Shown one piece after another: positions 20,477 through 29,087 of a DNA stretch of 33,866 bases. This DNA is from Gammaproteobacteria bacterium (GTDB lineage: Bacteria > Pseudomonadota > Gammaproteobacteria > Ga0077536), in contig JAURHQ010000015.1 of the NCBI GenBank assembly GCA_030833185.1, positions 1-33,866 of the forward strand. The letters run 5' to 3'. A model generated the notes under the pieces. It did no database searches and was not told the origin of the DNA. It worked only from the letters and a program-made list of their open reading frames with translations. Positions within the stretch are counted from its first letter, which is position 1; every line of letters begins with the position of its first letter. Made by a program: the position numbers and the translations under genes.

Positions 20477-20507
20477 CTATAGACGGGCCGCGCGCGCCAA
20501 ACGTTAC
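20477..20507 (-). promoter_or_regulatory. Candidate ECF-sigma promoter upstream of the CMD-ECF sigma operon
   Basis: Reverse strand: GTAACGTTTGGC-gcgcgcggc-CCGTCTATAG; 54 bp upstream of the CMD ATG; matches 17226-17256. Confidence 0.75.
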
Positions 20508-20516
20508 AGCCCGGGC

Positions 20517-21152
20517 CTAAAACCCTGGCGCCAGCGCGGCCGCTGCGGCGACCGCTGCCGCGCGCGACGCGGTGTCGGCTTCGGGTCCGTAGAGCGTTTT
20601 CTCGACGGTCAGGCACTGCACATCGGCGATGCCGATTTCCTGCAGCCACAGGCGCAGATAGCGCTGCTGGTCATCCCAGATCTCGGCCGAAAACGCGCCC
20701 GCAGCGTTTCCAAACTCGACCCCGCGCGCCAGCACCAGCAGGGCGCGGCATTGGGTCAGCAAGCCGTTCAGGCCGCGCTCGTCAAAGCTGAACAGCAGGT
20801 CTTTCTGGGTCACGACGTCGATCAGGTGTTTCAGCTTGTAGGGAATGGTGTAGTTCCACATCGGCGCGCTGACCACCAGGCGGTCGGCGCGGTGGAAGCG
20901 GTCGGCCAGCGCCTTCAGTTGGGCCCATACGGCCGCCTGCGCGGGGCTCAGGGGCTGACCGGCCAGGCCGGCGTATTTGGCGTCCAGCGCGGCGCCGTCG
21001 AACTCCGGCAGCGGCGTGTTCCACACGTCCAGCACGTCTACCGTGCCGCCGGGGTGGCTGACCTGCCAGGCTTTGAGGAACGCCTGGGACACTTCGATGG
21101 AAGCAGAACGCGTCTTGCGCGGCGAGGATTCGATGTAGAGCAAGTGAGGCAC
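20517..21152 (-). CDS. azoR: FMN-dependent NADH-azoreductase / flavodoxin-like quinone reductase
   Basis: MPHLLYIESSPRKTRSASIEVSQAFLKAW...SAPMWNYTIPYKLKHLIDVVTQKDLLFSF. Confidence 0.88.
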   Translation of the reverse strand: MPHLLYIESSPRKTRSASIEVSQAFLKAWQVSHPGGTVDVLDVWNTPLPEFDGAALDAKYAGLAGQPLSPAQAAVWAQLKALADRFHRADRLVVSAPMWNYTIPYKLKHLIDVVTQKDLLFSFDERGLNGLLTQCRALLVLARGVEFGNAAGAFSAEIWDDQQRYLRLWLQEIGIADVQCLTVEKTLYGPEADTASRAAAVAAAAALAPGF

Positions 21153-21186
21153 AGCAGGGATCTCCTTGGGCTGGGTTTAGGGCAAT

Positions 21187-21519
21187 TCAGTCGGCGCTGG
21201 CGGCGACCAGCGCGCGTTGCAAATAACCATCGTGCAGCTCGCTGAGCAGCGCATCGCCCACGCGCCCGTGACCACCGAGCAGCCAGCGCAGCGGCAGGCT
21301 GGTGCGGGCGATGAGACCGGCCCCGGCGGCGGGCGGCCATTGCGCCAGCACCAGTTGCACGCGGCGGTCGTAGGGCGAGCCTTCGGTCGTGACCTTGGCG
21401 GTCAGGCGATGGCTGCCGTCACGCGAACGCACCGCGAGAAAGGTTTCTACCGCGCCGTTGATGAGCTCGGCCGCCGGCAGGTCAAACTCGAGCGCGGCCA
21501 GCCAGTTGCCGCTCGTCAT
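21187..21519 (-). CDS. Hypothetical protein
   Basis: 110-aa ORF MTSGNWLAALEFDLPAAELINGAVETFLAVRSRDGSHRLTAKVTTEGSPYDRRVQLVLAQW... in the same orientation as tightly packed neighbours; family not recognised. Confidence 0.55.
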   Translation of the reverse strand: MTSGNWLAALEFDLPAAELINGAVETFLAVRSRDGSHRLTAKVTTEGSPYDRRVQLVLAQWPPAAGAGLIARTSLPLRWLLGGHGRVGDALLSELHDGYLQRALVAASAD

Positions 21520-21602
21520 CGGCGAGGCGCTGGCCCGCAGAGGGCGGTAACGGACGTGGGCAGACGGTGCATGCGCGGATTATGGCCTCGCAGCCGCCGA
21601 TG

Positions 21603-22490
21603 TCACCCACCGGCGGCCCACAGGTGGGCCGCGACCAGCGCCCGCCAGGGGCTGAACTGGGCCAGCCAGTCTGCCGTGCGCGCGGCATCAGGTCGCTCCG
21701 CCGCGCCCAGCAGTTGCTGCAAGCCGCGGCGCACCGCGACATCACCGTGCAGCGAGCCGTCGAGATAGCCATAGCCGCGCAACAGCGTGTAGTTGACCGT
21801 CCAGGGCCCGATCCCGCGCTGGGCCAACAGCAGCGCCTCGGCTTCGACGGCAGGCAGGGTGTCGGTCCAGTTCGACAAGGGCAGCCGGCCGTCTGCGGTG
21901 GCCGCGCTTACCGCCCGCACGGTCGCCGCCTTGGTCGCGGTCAGGCCGGCGGCACGCAGGGTGTCCTCGCTTGTCGCCGCCAGACGCGGCGCATCCGGGT
22001 GGCAGTAGAGGCCCGTGTGATGCCGTTCGCCGGTGGCGAGAATCAGTTTGCGTCGAATGGAAATGGCCGCGTGCACGCTGATTTGCTGGCCGATGACGGC
22101 CCATACCAGCGCCTCGAAGGGGCTGGCGGCCACCGGCACCCGCAGGCCGGCCTGCCGCGCCAGCAGCGGGCCTAGCTCGGGATGATTTGCATAGCGGGCC
22201 TCGAAGGCTTCGACCGTCTGGGTCAGGCCCAGCATGCGCGTGGCCAGCGCATCGAGTCTGGCGGCGTCCCCGGTGAGCGCCGGCCCGTCGAGGTCAAGGC
22301 TGACTTCCGCCTGCGTTGGCGTGAAAACGATCGTCAAACAGGCCGGCAGGCCGCGCCACAGCAGGCCTTTACGCAGACGATCCGCGCCGACCGCTTCGGC
22401 GATTTCTTCACGGTCGCGGCGGTGGAACTTGAGGATGTCTTCCGCCCGAAAGTGCGGCGGCAACGCCAGCGTCAGCCGCTGCTTGCTCAT
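21603..22490 (-). CDS. alkA: DNA-3-methyladenine glycosylase II (AlkA-like, HhH-GPD)
   Basis: MSKQRLTLALPPHFRAEDILKFHRRD...EALVWAVIGQQISVHAAISIRRKL...LLLAQRGIGPWTVNYTLLRGYGYLDGSLHGDVAVRRGL. Confidence 0.93.
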   Translation of the reverse strand: MSKQRLTLALPPHFRAEDILKFHRRDREEIAEAVGADRLRKGLLWRGLPACLTIVFTPTQAEVSLDLDGPALTGDAARLDALATRMLGLTQTVEAFEARYANHPELGPLLARQAGLRVPVAASPFEALVWAVIGQQISVHAAISIRRKLILATGERHHTGLYCHPDAPRLAATSEDTLRAAGLTATKAATVRAVSAATADGRLPLSNWTDTLPAVEAEALLLAQRGIGPWTVNYTLLRGYGYLDGSLHGDVAVRRGLQQLLGAAERPDAARTADWLAQFSPWRALVAAHLWAAGG

Positions 22491-23563
22491 CCTTCCTGCT
22501 CGCCGCGTTCTCGCGCCAGCAGCGCGCGCTTGCGCGCCACGCCCCAGCGATAGCCGGACAGGTCGCCGTTCTGGCGCACCACGCGATGACAGGGCACGAC
22601 CACGGCGAGCGGATTGGCCGCGCAGGCCTGGGCGACAGCGCGGGAGGCGCGCGGCGCGCCGATTTGCGCGGCGATGTCGGCGTAGCTCGCCGTGCGGCCG
22701 GGCGGAATTGCGCGGAGCGCCTGCCATACCCGCTGCTGGAAGGCGGTGCCGCGCAGGTCCAGCGGCAGCTCGGCGGCACCACGCGGCGCGTCGACCAGCG
22801 TCACGACGCGCGCGACGAGTTCGACAAAGCCCGGTGCGGCTTCGGTCAATTGGGCCTGCGGAAAACGCTGCGCCAGATCTGCCCGCAGCGCGGCGGGGTC
22901 GTCGCCAAAAAGAACCGCACAGACGCCGCGCTCGCTGACCGCGACCAGCAGGCCGCCCAGCGCACACTGCGTCAGCGCATAGCGGATGACGAGCGCGGCG
23001 CCCCCCGCGCGGAACTGGCGCGGCTGCATGCCGAGCGCGCCAGCAGCCTGCGCGTGCAGCCGGCTGGAAGAACTGAAGCCGGCGTCGTAACCCGCGTCGG
23101 TGACGCGCTCACCCCGGGCCAGCGCCTCGCGCAGCCGGGTGGCACGCCCGGCATCGGCCCAGGCTTTTGGGGTGAGCCCGGTCACGCGCTTGAACAGTCG
23201 ATGCAGATGCGCCGGACTCAAGCCTGCCCGCGCGGCAAGCGCGGCCAGCGGCAGCGGCGCCTCGGCGGCGTCGATCAGTCGACAGAGGTCGGCGACGATC
23301 GCCGCCTGTACGGCGGCCGGCGGCGTGCTGTCCGGCTTGCAGCGCAGACAGGCGCGAAAACCCGCCGCGCGGGCGCTCGCGGTATCGCTGAAAAAACGCA
23401 CGTTCTCCGGGCGCGGCGTGCGTGCGCTGCACACGGGACGGCAATAGACGCCGGTCGTTTTAACCGCAAGAAAGAACTGCCCGTCGCTGGCTGGCGCGCG
23501 TGCCAGCACCTGTGCCCAGCGCGGGTCGGCCAGCGTGGCGGCGGCGGCTTCCTGTTTGTTCAT
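22487..23563 (-). CDS. ada: Bifunctional Ada: methylated-DNA methyltransferase / AraC-type regulator
   Basis: FFLAVKTTGVYCRPVCSARTPRPENVRFF (Ada Zn domain), AraC HTH, and C-terminal VVVPCHRVVRQNGDLSGYRWGVARKRALLARE (PCHRV active site). ATGA overlap with alkA. Confidence 0.96.
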   Translation of the reverse strand: MNKQEAAAATLADPRWAQVLARAPASDGQFFLAVKTTGVYCRPVCSARTPRPENVRFFSDTASARAAGFRACLRCKPDSTPPAAVQAAIVADLCRLIDAAEAPLPLAALAARAGLSPAHLHRLFKRVTGLTPKAWADAGRATRLREALARGERVTDAGYDAGFSSSSRLHAQAAGALGMQPRQFRAGGAALVIRYALTQCALGGLLVAVSERGVCAVLFGDDPAALRADLAQRFPQAQLTEAAPGFVELVARVVTLVDAPRGAAELPLDLRGTAFQQRVWQALRAIPPGRTASYADIAAQIGAPRASRAVAQACAANPLAVVVPCHRVVRQNGDLSGYRWGVARKRALLARERGEQEG

Positions 23564-23650
23564 GGCGAGTCCCTGTGGCGAATCCTGCGCGCATTGTCGG
23601 TGGGCAGGGCCTCGCGCGCACTCCGTCTTTTGCGCGGCAATTCGCGTCGA

Positions 23651-24820
23651 TCAGCTTGGGCTGCGAGCGGTCCAGTCAGCGCTGAGCGCGGGCAGTGCCT
23701 TGGCCCAGAAGTTGGAGAACGAGCCCGCCCGCCGGGCGGGGTCGACACAGGCGCGCGGCATCGGCGGTAAAGCCAGCGGTGCGAAGGCTGCGCCAAGATG
23801 CAGGTTGCCGACGCCCTGCACCGACTGCGCCCCGGCCAGTGCGTCCATCAGCGCGGGCCCGCTGGCCCACCAGCGGTGTGGGGTCAGCGCCGTCATGCGC
23901 TGGCTGACGAAGGCCCAGCGCCGCGCGCTCCACGGCCAGCGGCCGTGGAAGTCGCGGTCGCAGATGGCGATGACGAGAGACCCTGACGGTGGCGTGGCGA
24001 GCGACCAGGGATGCACCAGCCACACCGCCTGACCGGCGATGAGGCTTGGATCGGGCGGGCCGAAGTCAGCGGCGGGCGGCGCGTCGAGCAGCGCGGGCGG
24101 GGCGAGACCAGCGCCCTTCATCGAACCCCCGGGCACCGCCCGCGGCGTCGCGGCCAGCGCGGCGAGGCTGCCGTAGCCGGTATCGATTGCCGTGCCCGGG
24201 CTGTGCCAGTCGGGCGGTGCGTACTTCGCGACGTTCTCCGCGTTGAAGAGATACGGTCGGTGACTGCCGGTGCCGGCCACCCACTGCCACGACAGGTGAT
24301 TGCTCGCCAGATCGCCGTCCAGCAGGTGGCCGTAGAGCCAGTCCGCGCCAACCCGCCAGTGCACCTTGCGCAGATGCACCAGATAAGACGCCAGCCACAT
24401 CCGCGCGTGGTTGTGCAGGTAGCCGGTGGCGTAGAGCGTGCGCACGGCGGCGTCGATGGCCGGCACGCCGCTTTGCGCCGCCGCCACGTCGGCCGGCAGG
24501 GTGCGCGCGTAGGCCGCATCCGGCAGTGGGCCTTGCTTCAGCGAACTGAAAATGCGCTCGCCGTCGTGGCGCCAGGCGTGATGAAAAAACTCCCGCCACG
24601 CGAGTTCGAACACCAGCTTGTGGCCCGGCGCGAGCGGCTGCCGCGCGCGCAACGTGGTGAGCACGGTGGGGACATCCAGCAGGCCGTGTGTCAGATAAGG
24701 CGAGAGGCGGGTCACCGCGCCGTCGAGGTGATTGCGGCTGCGACCGTAGGCGGCTGGATTGACGGCGGCCAGGCGCGCCGCAGCGGCCTCGGGCGTCGGC
24801 GGAAACAGCGCGTCGTTCAT
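23651..24820 (-). CDS. Photolyase/cryptochrome FAD-binding-domain protein, FAD domain N-terminal with an alpha/beta-like C-terminal extension
   Basis: RSRNHLDGAVTRLSPYLTHGLLDVPTVL...FELAWREFFHHAWR...YLHNHARMWLASYLVHLRKVHWRVGADWLYGHLLDGDLASNHLSWQWVAGTGSHRPYLFNAENVAKY; C-terminus VWLVHPWSLATPPSGSLVIAICDRDFHGRWPWSARRWAFVSQRMTAL. Confidence 0.88.
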   Translation of the reverse strand: MNDALFPPTPEAAAARLAAVNPAAYGRSRNHLDGAVTRLSPYLTHGLLDVPTVLTTLRARQPLAPGHKLVFELAWREFFHHAWRHDGERIFSSLKQGPLPDAAYARTLPADVAAAQSGVPAIDAAVRTLYATGYLHNHARMWLASYLVHLRKVHWRVGADWLYGHLLDGDLASNHLSWQWVAGTGSHRPYLFNAENVAKYAPPDWHSPGTAIDTGYGSLAALAATPRAVPGGSMKGAGLAPPALLDAPPAADFGPPDPSLIAGQAVWLVHPWSLATPPSGSLVIAICDRDFHGRWPWSARRWAFVSQRMTALTPHRWWASGPALMDALAGAQSVQGVGNLHLGAAFAPLALPPMPRACVDPARRAGSFSNFWAKALPALSADWTARSPS

Positions 24821-26370
24821 GCCGGGCTGCGGTGGCGTAAGCGCGCGGCCTGGGCCGCGATCGCCACGCGTTCGTCCTGACCCAGACGGGCGAGGTTTCT
24901 CACCTGCATCACGGTGCGCGGATTGGCCGCCAGCAGCGCCTCGTGGCGCATCAGAAAATCCCAGTACAGCGTGGTGAACGGGCAGGCGCGCGGCCCGAGG
25001 CGCTCCGCCGGTTTGAAGGCGCAGCGCGCGCAGAGGCTGCCGGCGCTCATGCGCTCGATGTACTTGCCGCTCGCGATATAGGGCTTGCTGGCCATCAGCC
25101 CGCCGTCGGCGGCCTGGCTCATGCCGAGCGTGTTGGGCAGTTCCACCCATTCCACGGCGTCGACATACACCGCCAGATACCAGGCATGGACGGCCTGCGG
25201 CGACACCCCCAGCAACAGCGCGTAGAGTCCGGTGACCATCAGGCGCTGGATGTGCTGCGCGTAGCCGTGCCGCAGGGTCTGGCCTATGGCGTCCGCGAGG
25301 CAGGCCATGGGCGTGTTGCCGGTCCAGTAAAAATCCGGCAATTCGCCGCTCGCGCCCAGCGCGTTGCGGTCGAGATAGTCCGGCATCCGGGTCCAGTAGA
25401 TGCCGCGCACGTATTCGCGCCAGCCGAGAATCTGCCGGATGAAGCCTTCGACGCTGGCGAGCGGTGCCTGCCCGTTCCTGTACGCCGCTTCGGCCGCGGC
25501 TACGACTTCGCGCGGGTTCAGCAGTTTGAGATTAAGCGCCGCCGAGATCTGCGCGTGCCACAGCCAGGGCTCGTCTGGCCACAGTGCATCTTGCCAGCGG
25601 CCGAACTGCGGCAGACGCTCGGCAATGAAGGCTTGAAGCGCGGTGAGCGCGTCTTCGCGCGTCACCGGCCAGGCGAAATGCTGCAGCGAGCCCGGATGCT
25701 CGGGAAAGCGCGCGTCGACCAGCGCGATGACTTCGCGGGTGATGGCGTCTGGCGGCACGGTGCAGGGCGCAGGCACGGCGACGGGCCCGGTTTTGGCGAA
25801 GGCTTCGCGGTTATCGGCATCGAAGTTCCACTGGCCGCCGATGGGCTGATCGCCGTCCATCAGCACGCCGTGACGGCGGCGCTGCTCGCGGTAGAAGTAC
25901 TCCATTCGCAGCTGTTTGCGCCCCTGCGCGTGCGCCGCGAACTCGCGCACCGTGCAGTAGAAGTGGCGGTCCTCGCGAATCTCTAGCGCCATACCGTGAG
26001 CCGCCGCGCAGGCCTTCAGCGCCTGCAGCACGCGCCAGTCGCCGGGCGCGGTCAGCACCAGCGACTGCGGCTTCAGCGCCTCAATCGCGCGCACGAGCGC
26101 GCCGGCCAGCGTGCCGGGATTGGCGGGATCATCGAGCGACAGGTAGTGCAGCGGTCGGCCGACGGCGGCAAGCGCCTGCGCGAAATGCCGCATGGCGCTC
26201 AGGAACATCACCGTGCGCGGCTTGCCGGAACGAACGTGGGTGGATTCTTCGGCGACTTCCGCCATCCATACGGCGTCGGTCGCGGGGTCAAAATCGTCGA
26301 AGGCGGCGGCGTCTAGCGCCAGCTGGTCGCCCAGCACCAGCACCAGCCGGCGCAGCGGCTTAGCGGGCAT
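24817..26370 (-). CDS. Cryptochrome/photolyase-related protein (FeS-BCP/PhrB-type)
   Basis: MPAKPLRRLVLVLGDQLALDAAAF...HFYCTVREFAAHAQGRKQLRMEYFYREQRRRHGVLM...GWREYVRGIYW...MASKPYIASGKYIERMSAGSLCARCAFKPAERLGPRACPFTTLYWDFL. Confidence 0.95.
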   Translation of the reverse strand: MPAKPLRRLVLVLGDQLALDAAAFDDFDPATDAVWMAEVAEESTHVRSGKPRTVMFLSAMRHFAQALAAVGRPLHYLSLDDPANPGTLAGALVRAIEALKPQSLVLTAPGDWRVLQALKACAAAHGMALEIREDRHFYCTVREFAAHAQGRKQLRMEYFYREQRRRHGVLMDGDQPIGGQWNFDADNREAFAKTGPVAVPAPCTVPPDAITREVIALVDARFPEHPGSLQHFAWPVTREDALTALQAFIAERLPQFGRWQDALWPDEPWLWHAQISAALNLKLLNPREVVAAAEAAYRNGQAPLASVEGFIRQILGWREYVRGIYWTRMPDYLDRNALGASGELPDFYWTGNTPMACLADAIGQTLRHGYAQHIQRLMVTGLYALLLGVSPQAVHAWYLAVYVDAVEWVELPNTLGMSQAADGGLMASKPYIASGKYIERMSAGSLCARCAFKPAERLGPRACPFTTLYWDFLMRHEALLAANPRTVMQVRNLARLGQDERVAIAAQAARLRHRSPA

Positions 26371-26536
26371 CGGCGGCGGCTTCGCGGCGTCGGCGACGAC
26401 AGGCCTCGGAGCAGTATTTCACGTCATCCCAGTGTCGCGCCCAGACCCGTCGCCAGCTCATGGGGCGCGCGCAGACCGCGCAGGGTTTGCTGGGCAGGGT
26501 GGCCTTGTTGCCCTTGTGGGCCTTCGATTCGCGCAT
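26360..26536 (-). CDS. DUF2256 small Cys-containing protein (58 aa; missing from the supplied ORF track)
   Basis: Manual translation: MRESKAHKGNKATLPSKPCAVCARPMSWRRVWARHWDDVKYCSEACRRRRREAAADAR; CxxC...CxxxC; 11-bp overlap with the photolyase-related gene. Confidence 0.93.
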   Translation of the reverse strand: MRESKAHKGNKATLPSKPCAVCARPMSWRRVWARHWDDVKYCSEACRRRRREAAADAR

Positions 26537-26578
26537 GGCAGGCTTACGCTGCCCGCGCCGGACTGGATGCCTGCCGCC

Positions 26579-27268
26579 TTAAATGAAGTGCTTGCAGGCT
26601 TCGGAGACCAGACCAATGAGCCCACCGAACACGCCGCCCCACAGCACCAGCCAGCCGAGGTGCTTGCGGATCATCTCCTCGACGATTTCCTTCACTTTCT
26701 GCGGTGTGAGTTCGGCCAGTCGCGCGTCGATGATGAGTTCCACCTGATGCACCAGCCCGTCGGTGAACTGGCTGCCGCCGCCGGACTCCGCGCTCTGCGC
26801 GAGTTCGGCGACCACGCCTTTCAGTTTCTCGACTATGGGCGCTTTCAGCGGCGCCAGCGCCGCGCGGCCGCCGAACATTTTTAACGCGCCGCCCAGCGGC
26901 GAGTCGGCGATGGCGTCGGTCAGATGCTCAAATACCCGGTCGTAGTCGATGCGCTCGCCCAGCGCTTCGGCCGAGCGCGCGCCGTGCTGCTGGAAAAACC
27001 GCTCGATGTGTTCGCGCGAAAAAAACTCGGTGACGATGAGGTGCTTGATGCCAGCCTTGAACTCCTCGAAGCGCAGCGGAATAACGCCCGAGCCGTAGAG
27101 GTAGGGCACCTTGTCGAACAGCATGTAGATGGCGATCCAGTTGGTGAAGGCGCCGGAGAGTGCGAAGGCGCCGGTCGCCGTCACCACTTCGCCGTAGGTC
27201 GGGATGAAATACCCCGCGACCATCACGATCACGGAGATCAGGTTGGTCCAGCCGCTCATGTTGATCAT
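26579..27268 (-). CDS. DUF445 family membrane protein
   Basis: MINMSGWTNLISVIVMVAGYFIPTYGEVVTATGAFALSGAFTNWIAIYMLFDKVPYLYGSGVIPLRFEEFKAGI...; C-terminal membrane segment WLVLWGGVFGGLIGLV. Confidence 0.85.
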   Translation of the reverse strand: MINMSGWTNLISVIVMVAGYFIPTYGEVVTATGAFALSGAFTNWIAIYMLFDKVPYLYGSGVIPLRFEEFKAGIKHLIVTEFFSREHIERFFQQHGARSAEALGERIDYDRVFEHLTDAIADSPLGGALKMFGGRAALAPLKAPIVEKLKGVVAELAQSAESGGGSQFTDGLVHQVELIIDARLAELTPQKVKEIVEEMIRKHLGWLVLWGGVFGGLIGLVSEACKHFI

Positions 27269-27361
27269 CGATAGCCCCCGCTGTTCAGACCTTCAGCATC
27301 GCGCCCGCCGCGCGCCCTCTGGCGGCAGGCTTGCGCGCCCGCCGCCGTGCCCTGCCGGCGC

Positions 27362-28972
27362 TCAGGCCGCGCTGAGCGCGAAGCCTTCGTAGCCCTTGGC
27401 CGCCACCTCACGGCATTTTTCCGCGTAGGCCGGGAAGCCCAGATAGGGCATGAAGACCCGCGGCTTGCCGGGCACGTTCGCGCCGAGGTACCAGGAATTG
27501 CAGGAATACAGCAGCGTGCCGTTCGCCACTTCCTGCACGTGGTCGCCCCAGGCGAGTTCGGCGTCGTGCTGTGCTTCGATGTGCGCGATGCCGTGTGCGC
27601 GGAGGTATTCGAGGCAGTCGGTGATGAAGTCCACGTGCTGCTCGATCGACATGATCATGTTCGTCAGCACCGACGGGCTGCCGGGACCGGTGATGGTGTA
27701 CAGGTTGGGGAAGCCGGCCGACATCAGGCCCAGATAGGTAATGGGGCCCGCCGCCCATTTGTCCTTCAGCGCTTCGCCGCCGCGGCCACGAATGTCGATG
27801 CGGTCCAGCGAGCCGGTCATGGCGTCGAAGCCGGTCGCAAACACGATGGCGTCGCAGTCGATCGTCTGGCCGCCGGCGCGCACCCCGGTGGGGATGATTT
27901 CTTCCACCCCAATCTTGCTGATGTCGACCAGCGAGACGTGCGGCAGGTTGTAGGTCTGGTAGTAGCCGGTATCCACGCACACCCGCTTGCAGCCGAAAGT
28001 GGCGGTGGGGCAGAGCAACTCGGCGGTCGCCTGATCCTTGACGATGCTGCGGATTTTCTCGCGCATGTACTCGGCCACGAGCTGGTTGGTGTTGGGGTCG
28101 ACCAGCAGGTCGGCGAAGGCGCCGTAAATCGGCAGGCCGCCCCAGGCCCAGCGGGCGTCGAGCTCGGCGCGGATTTCGGCCGGCGACATTTCGCTGGCAA
28201 GTTTCGGATTGAGGTTGATGTCGTAGGCCAGCGGCTGAGCCAGACCGCGCGCGCGCAGGTCGTGATAGTTGGCTTTGATGTCGGCCACGTAGGCCGGATC
28301 GAGCGGCTGGTTGTGCGCGGGCACCGAGTAGTTCGCGGTGCGCTGGAGTACGTAGAGCCGCTTCGCCTGTTTCGCAATTTCCGGAATCGACTGGATGGCC
28401 GACGACCCGGTGCCAATGACCGCCACCGTCTTGCCGGTGAAGTCGACGCCTTCCTTAGGCCAGCGGCCGGTGTGCCAGGTGTCGCCCTTGAAGCTGTCCT
28501 GACCCGGGAACTTCGGTTCATTGGTGGACGACAGGCAGCCGGTGGCCATGATGCAGTGGCGGGCGGTGACGGTCTTGCCGTCGCTGGTGGCAACGTCCCA
28601 CAGGCCGGTGGCGTCGTTGAAAGACGCGCGGTTGACCCGCGTGTTGTACTGAATGCCGTCGGCCAGATTGAAGCGCTCAATCACGTGTGCGACGTAGGTC
28701 AAAAGCTCCGGCTGGGTGGCGTAGCGCTCGCTCCAGTTCCAGGCCTGCGCAAGCTCGTCGGAGAATTTGTAGGAATACTGCATGGACTCGATGTCGACCC
28801 GCGCGCCGGGGTAGCGATTCCAGAACCAGGTGCCGCCGGCGCCCGAGCCGGCTTCCACGATGCGCGCGTTGAAGCCGCTGTGGCGCAGGCGATGCAGCAT
28901 GTAGAGGCCGGCAAAGCCGGCGCCGACGATCAGCGCGTCCAGCGGGGCGGTCGTGTTTGAGGGGGTGCTCAT
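27362..28972 (-). CDS. Flavin-containing Baeyer-Villiger monooxygenase (cyclohexanone monooxygenase-like)
   Basis: MSTPSNTTAPLDALIVGAGFAGLYMLHRLRHSGFNARIVEAGSGAGGTWFWNRYPGARVDIESMQYSYKF...; fingerprint SFKGDTWHTGRWP; VIGTGSSAIQSIP. Confidence 0.95.
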   Translation of the reverse strand: MSTPSNTTAPLDALIVGAGFAGLYMLHRLRHSGFNARIVEAGSGAGGTWFWNRYPGARVDIESMQYSYKFSDELAQAWNWSERYATQPELLTYVAHVIERFNLADGIQYNTRVNRASFNDATGLWDVATSDGKTVTARHCIMATGCLSSTNEPKFPGQDSFKGDTWHTGRWPKEGVDFTGKTVAVIGTGSSAIQSIPEIAKQAKRLYVLQRTANYSVPAHNQPLDPAYVADIKANYHDLRARGLAQPLAYDINLNPKLASEMSPAEIRAELDARWAWGGLPIYGAFADLLVDPNTNQLVAEYMREKIRSIVKDQATAELLCPTATFGCKRVCVDTGYYQTYNLPHVSLVDISKIGVEEIIPTGVRAGGQTIDCDAIVFATGFDAMTGSLDRIDIRGRGGEALKDKWAAGPITYLGLMSAGFPNLYTITGPGSPSVLTNMIMSIEQHVDFITDCLEYLRAHGIAHIEAQHDAELAWGDHVQEVANGTLLYSCNSWYLGANVPGKPRVFMPYLGFPAYAEKCREVAAKGYEGFALSAA

Positions 28973-29087
28973 GGTGGTGCCTCCAGTCAGTAATTCGTTT
29001 TTTCTGTGATCGATGCGCCGCTTACGCGTGGCGCGAAAGCCCGGATTATCGAGCCTTGCCGCCGGCCTCGCCAGCCTCGGAGCCGGG

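Noticed and set aside
27347-28960. 537-aa plus-strand ORF
   Set aside because: Shadow ORF antisense to an unmistakable BVMO; composition is that of GC-rich antisense translation with no domain signature.
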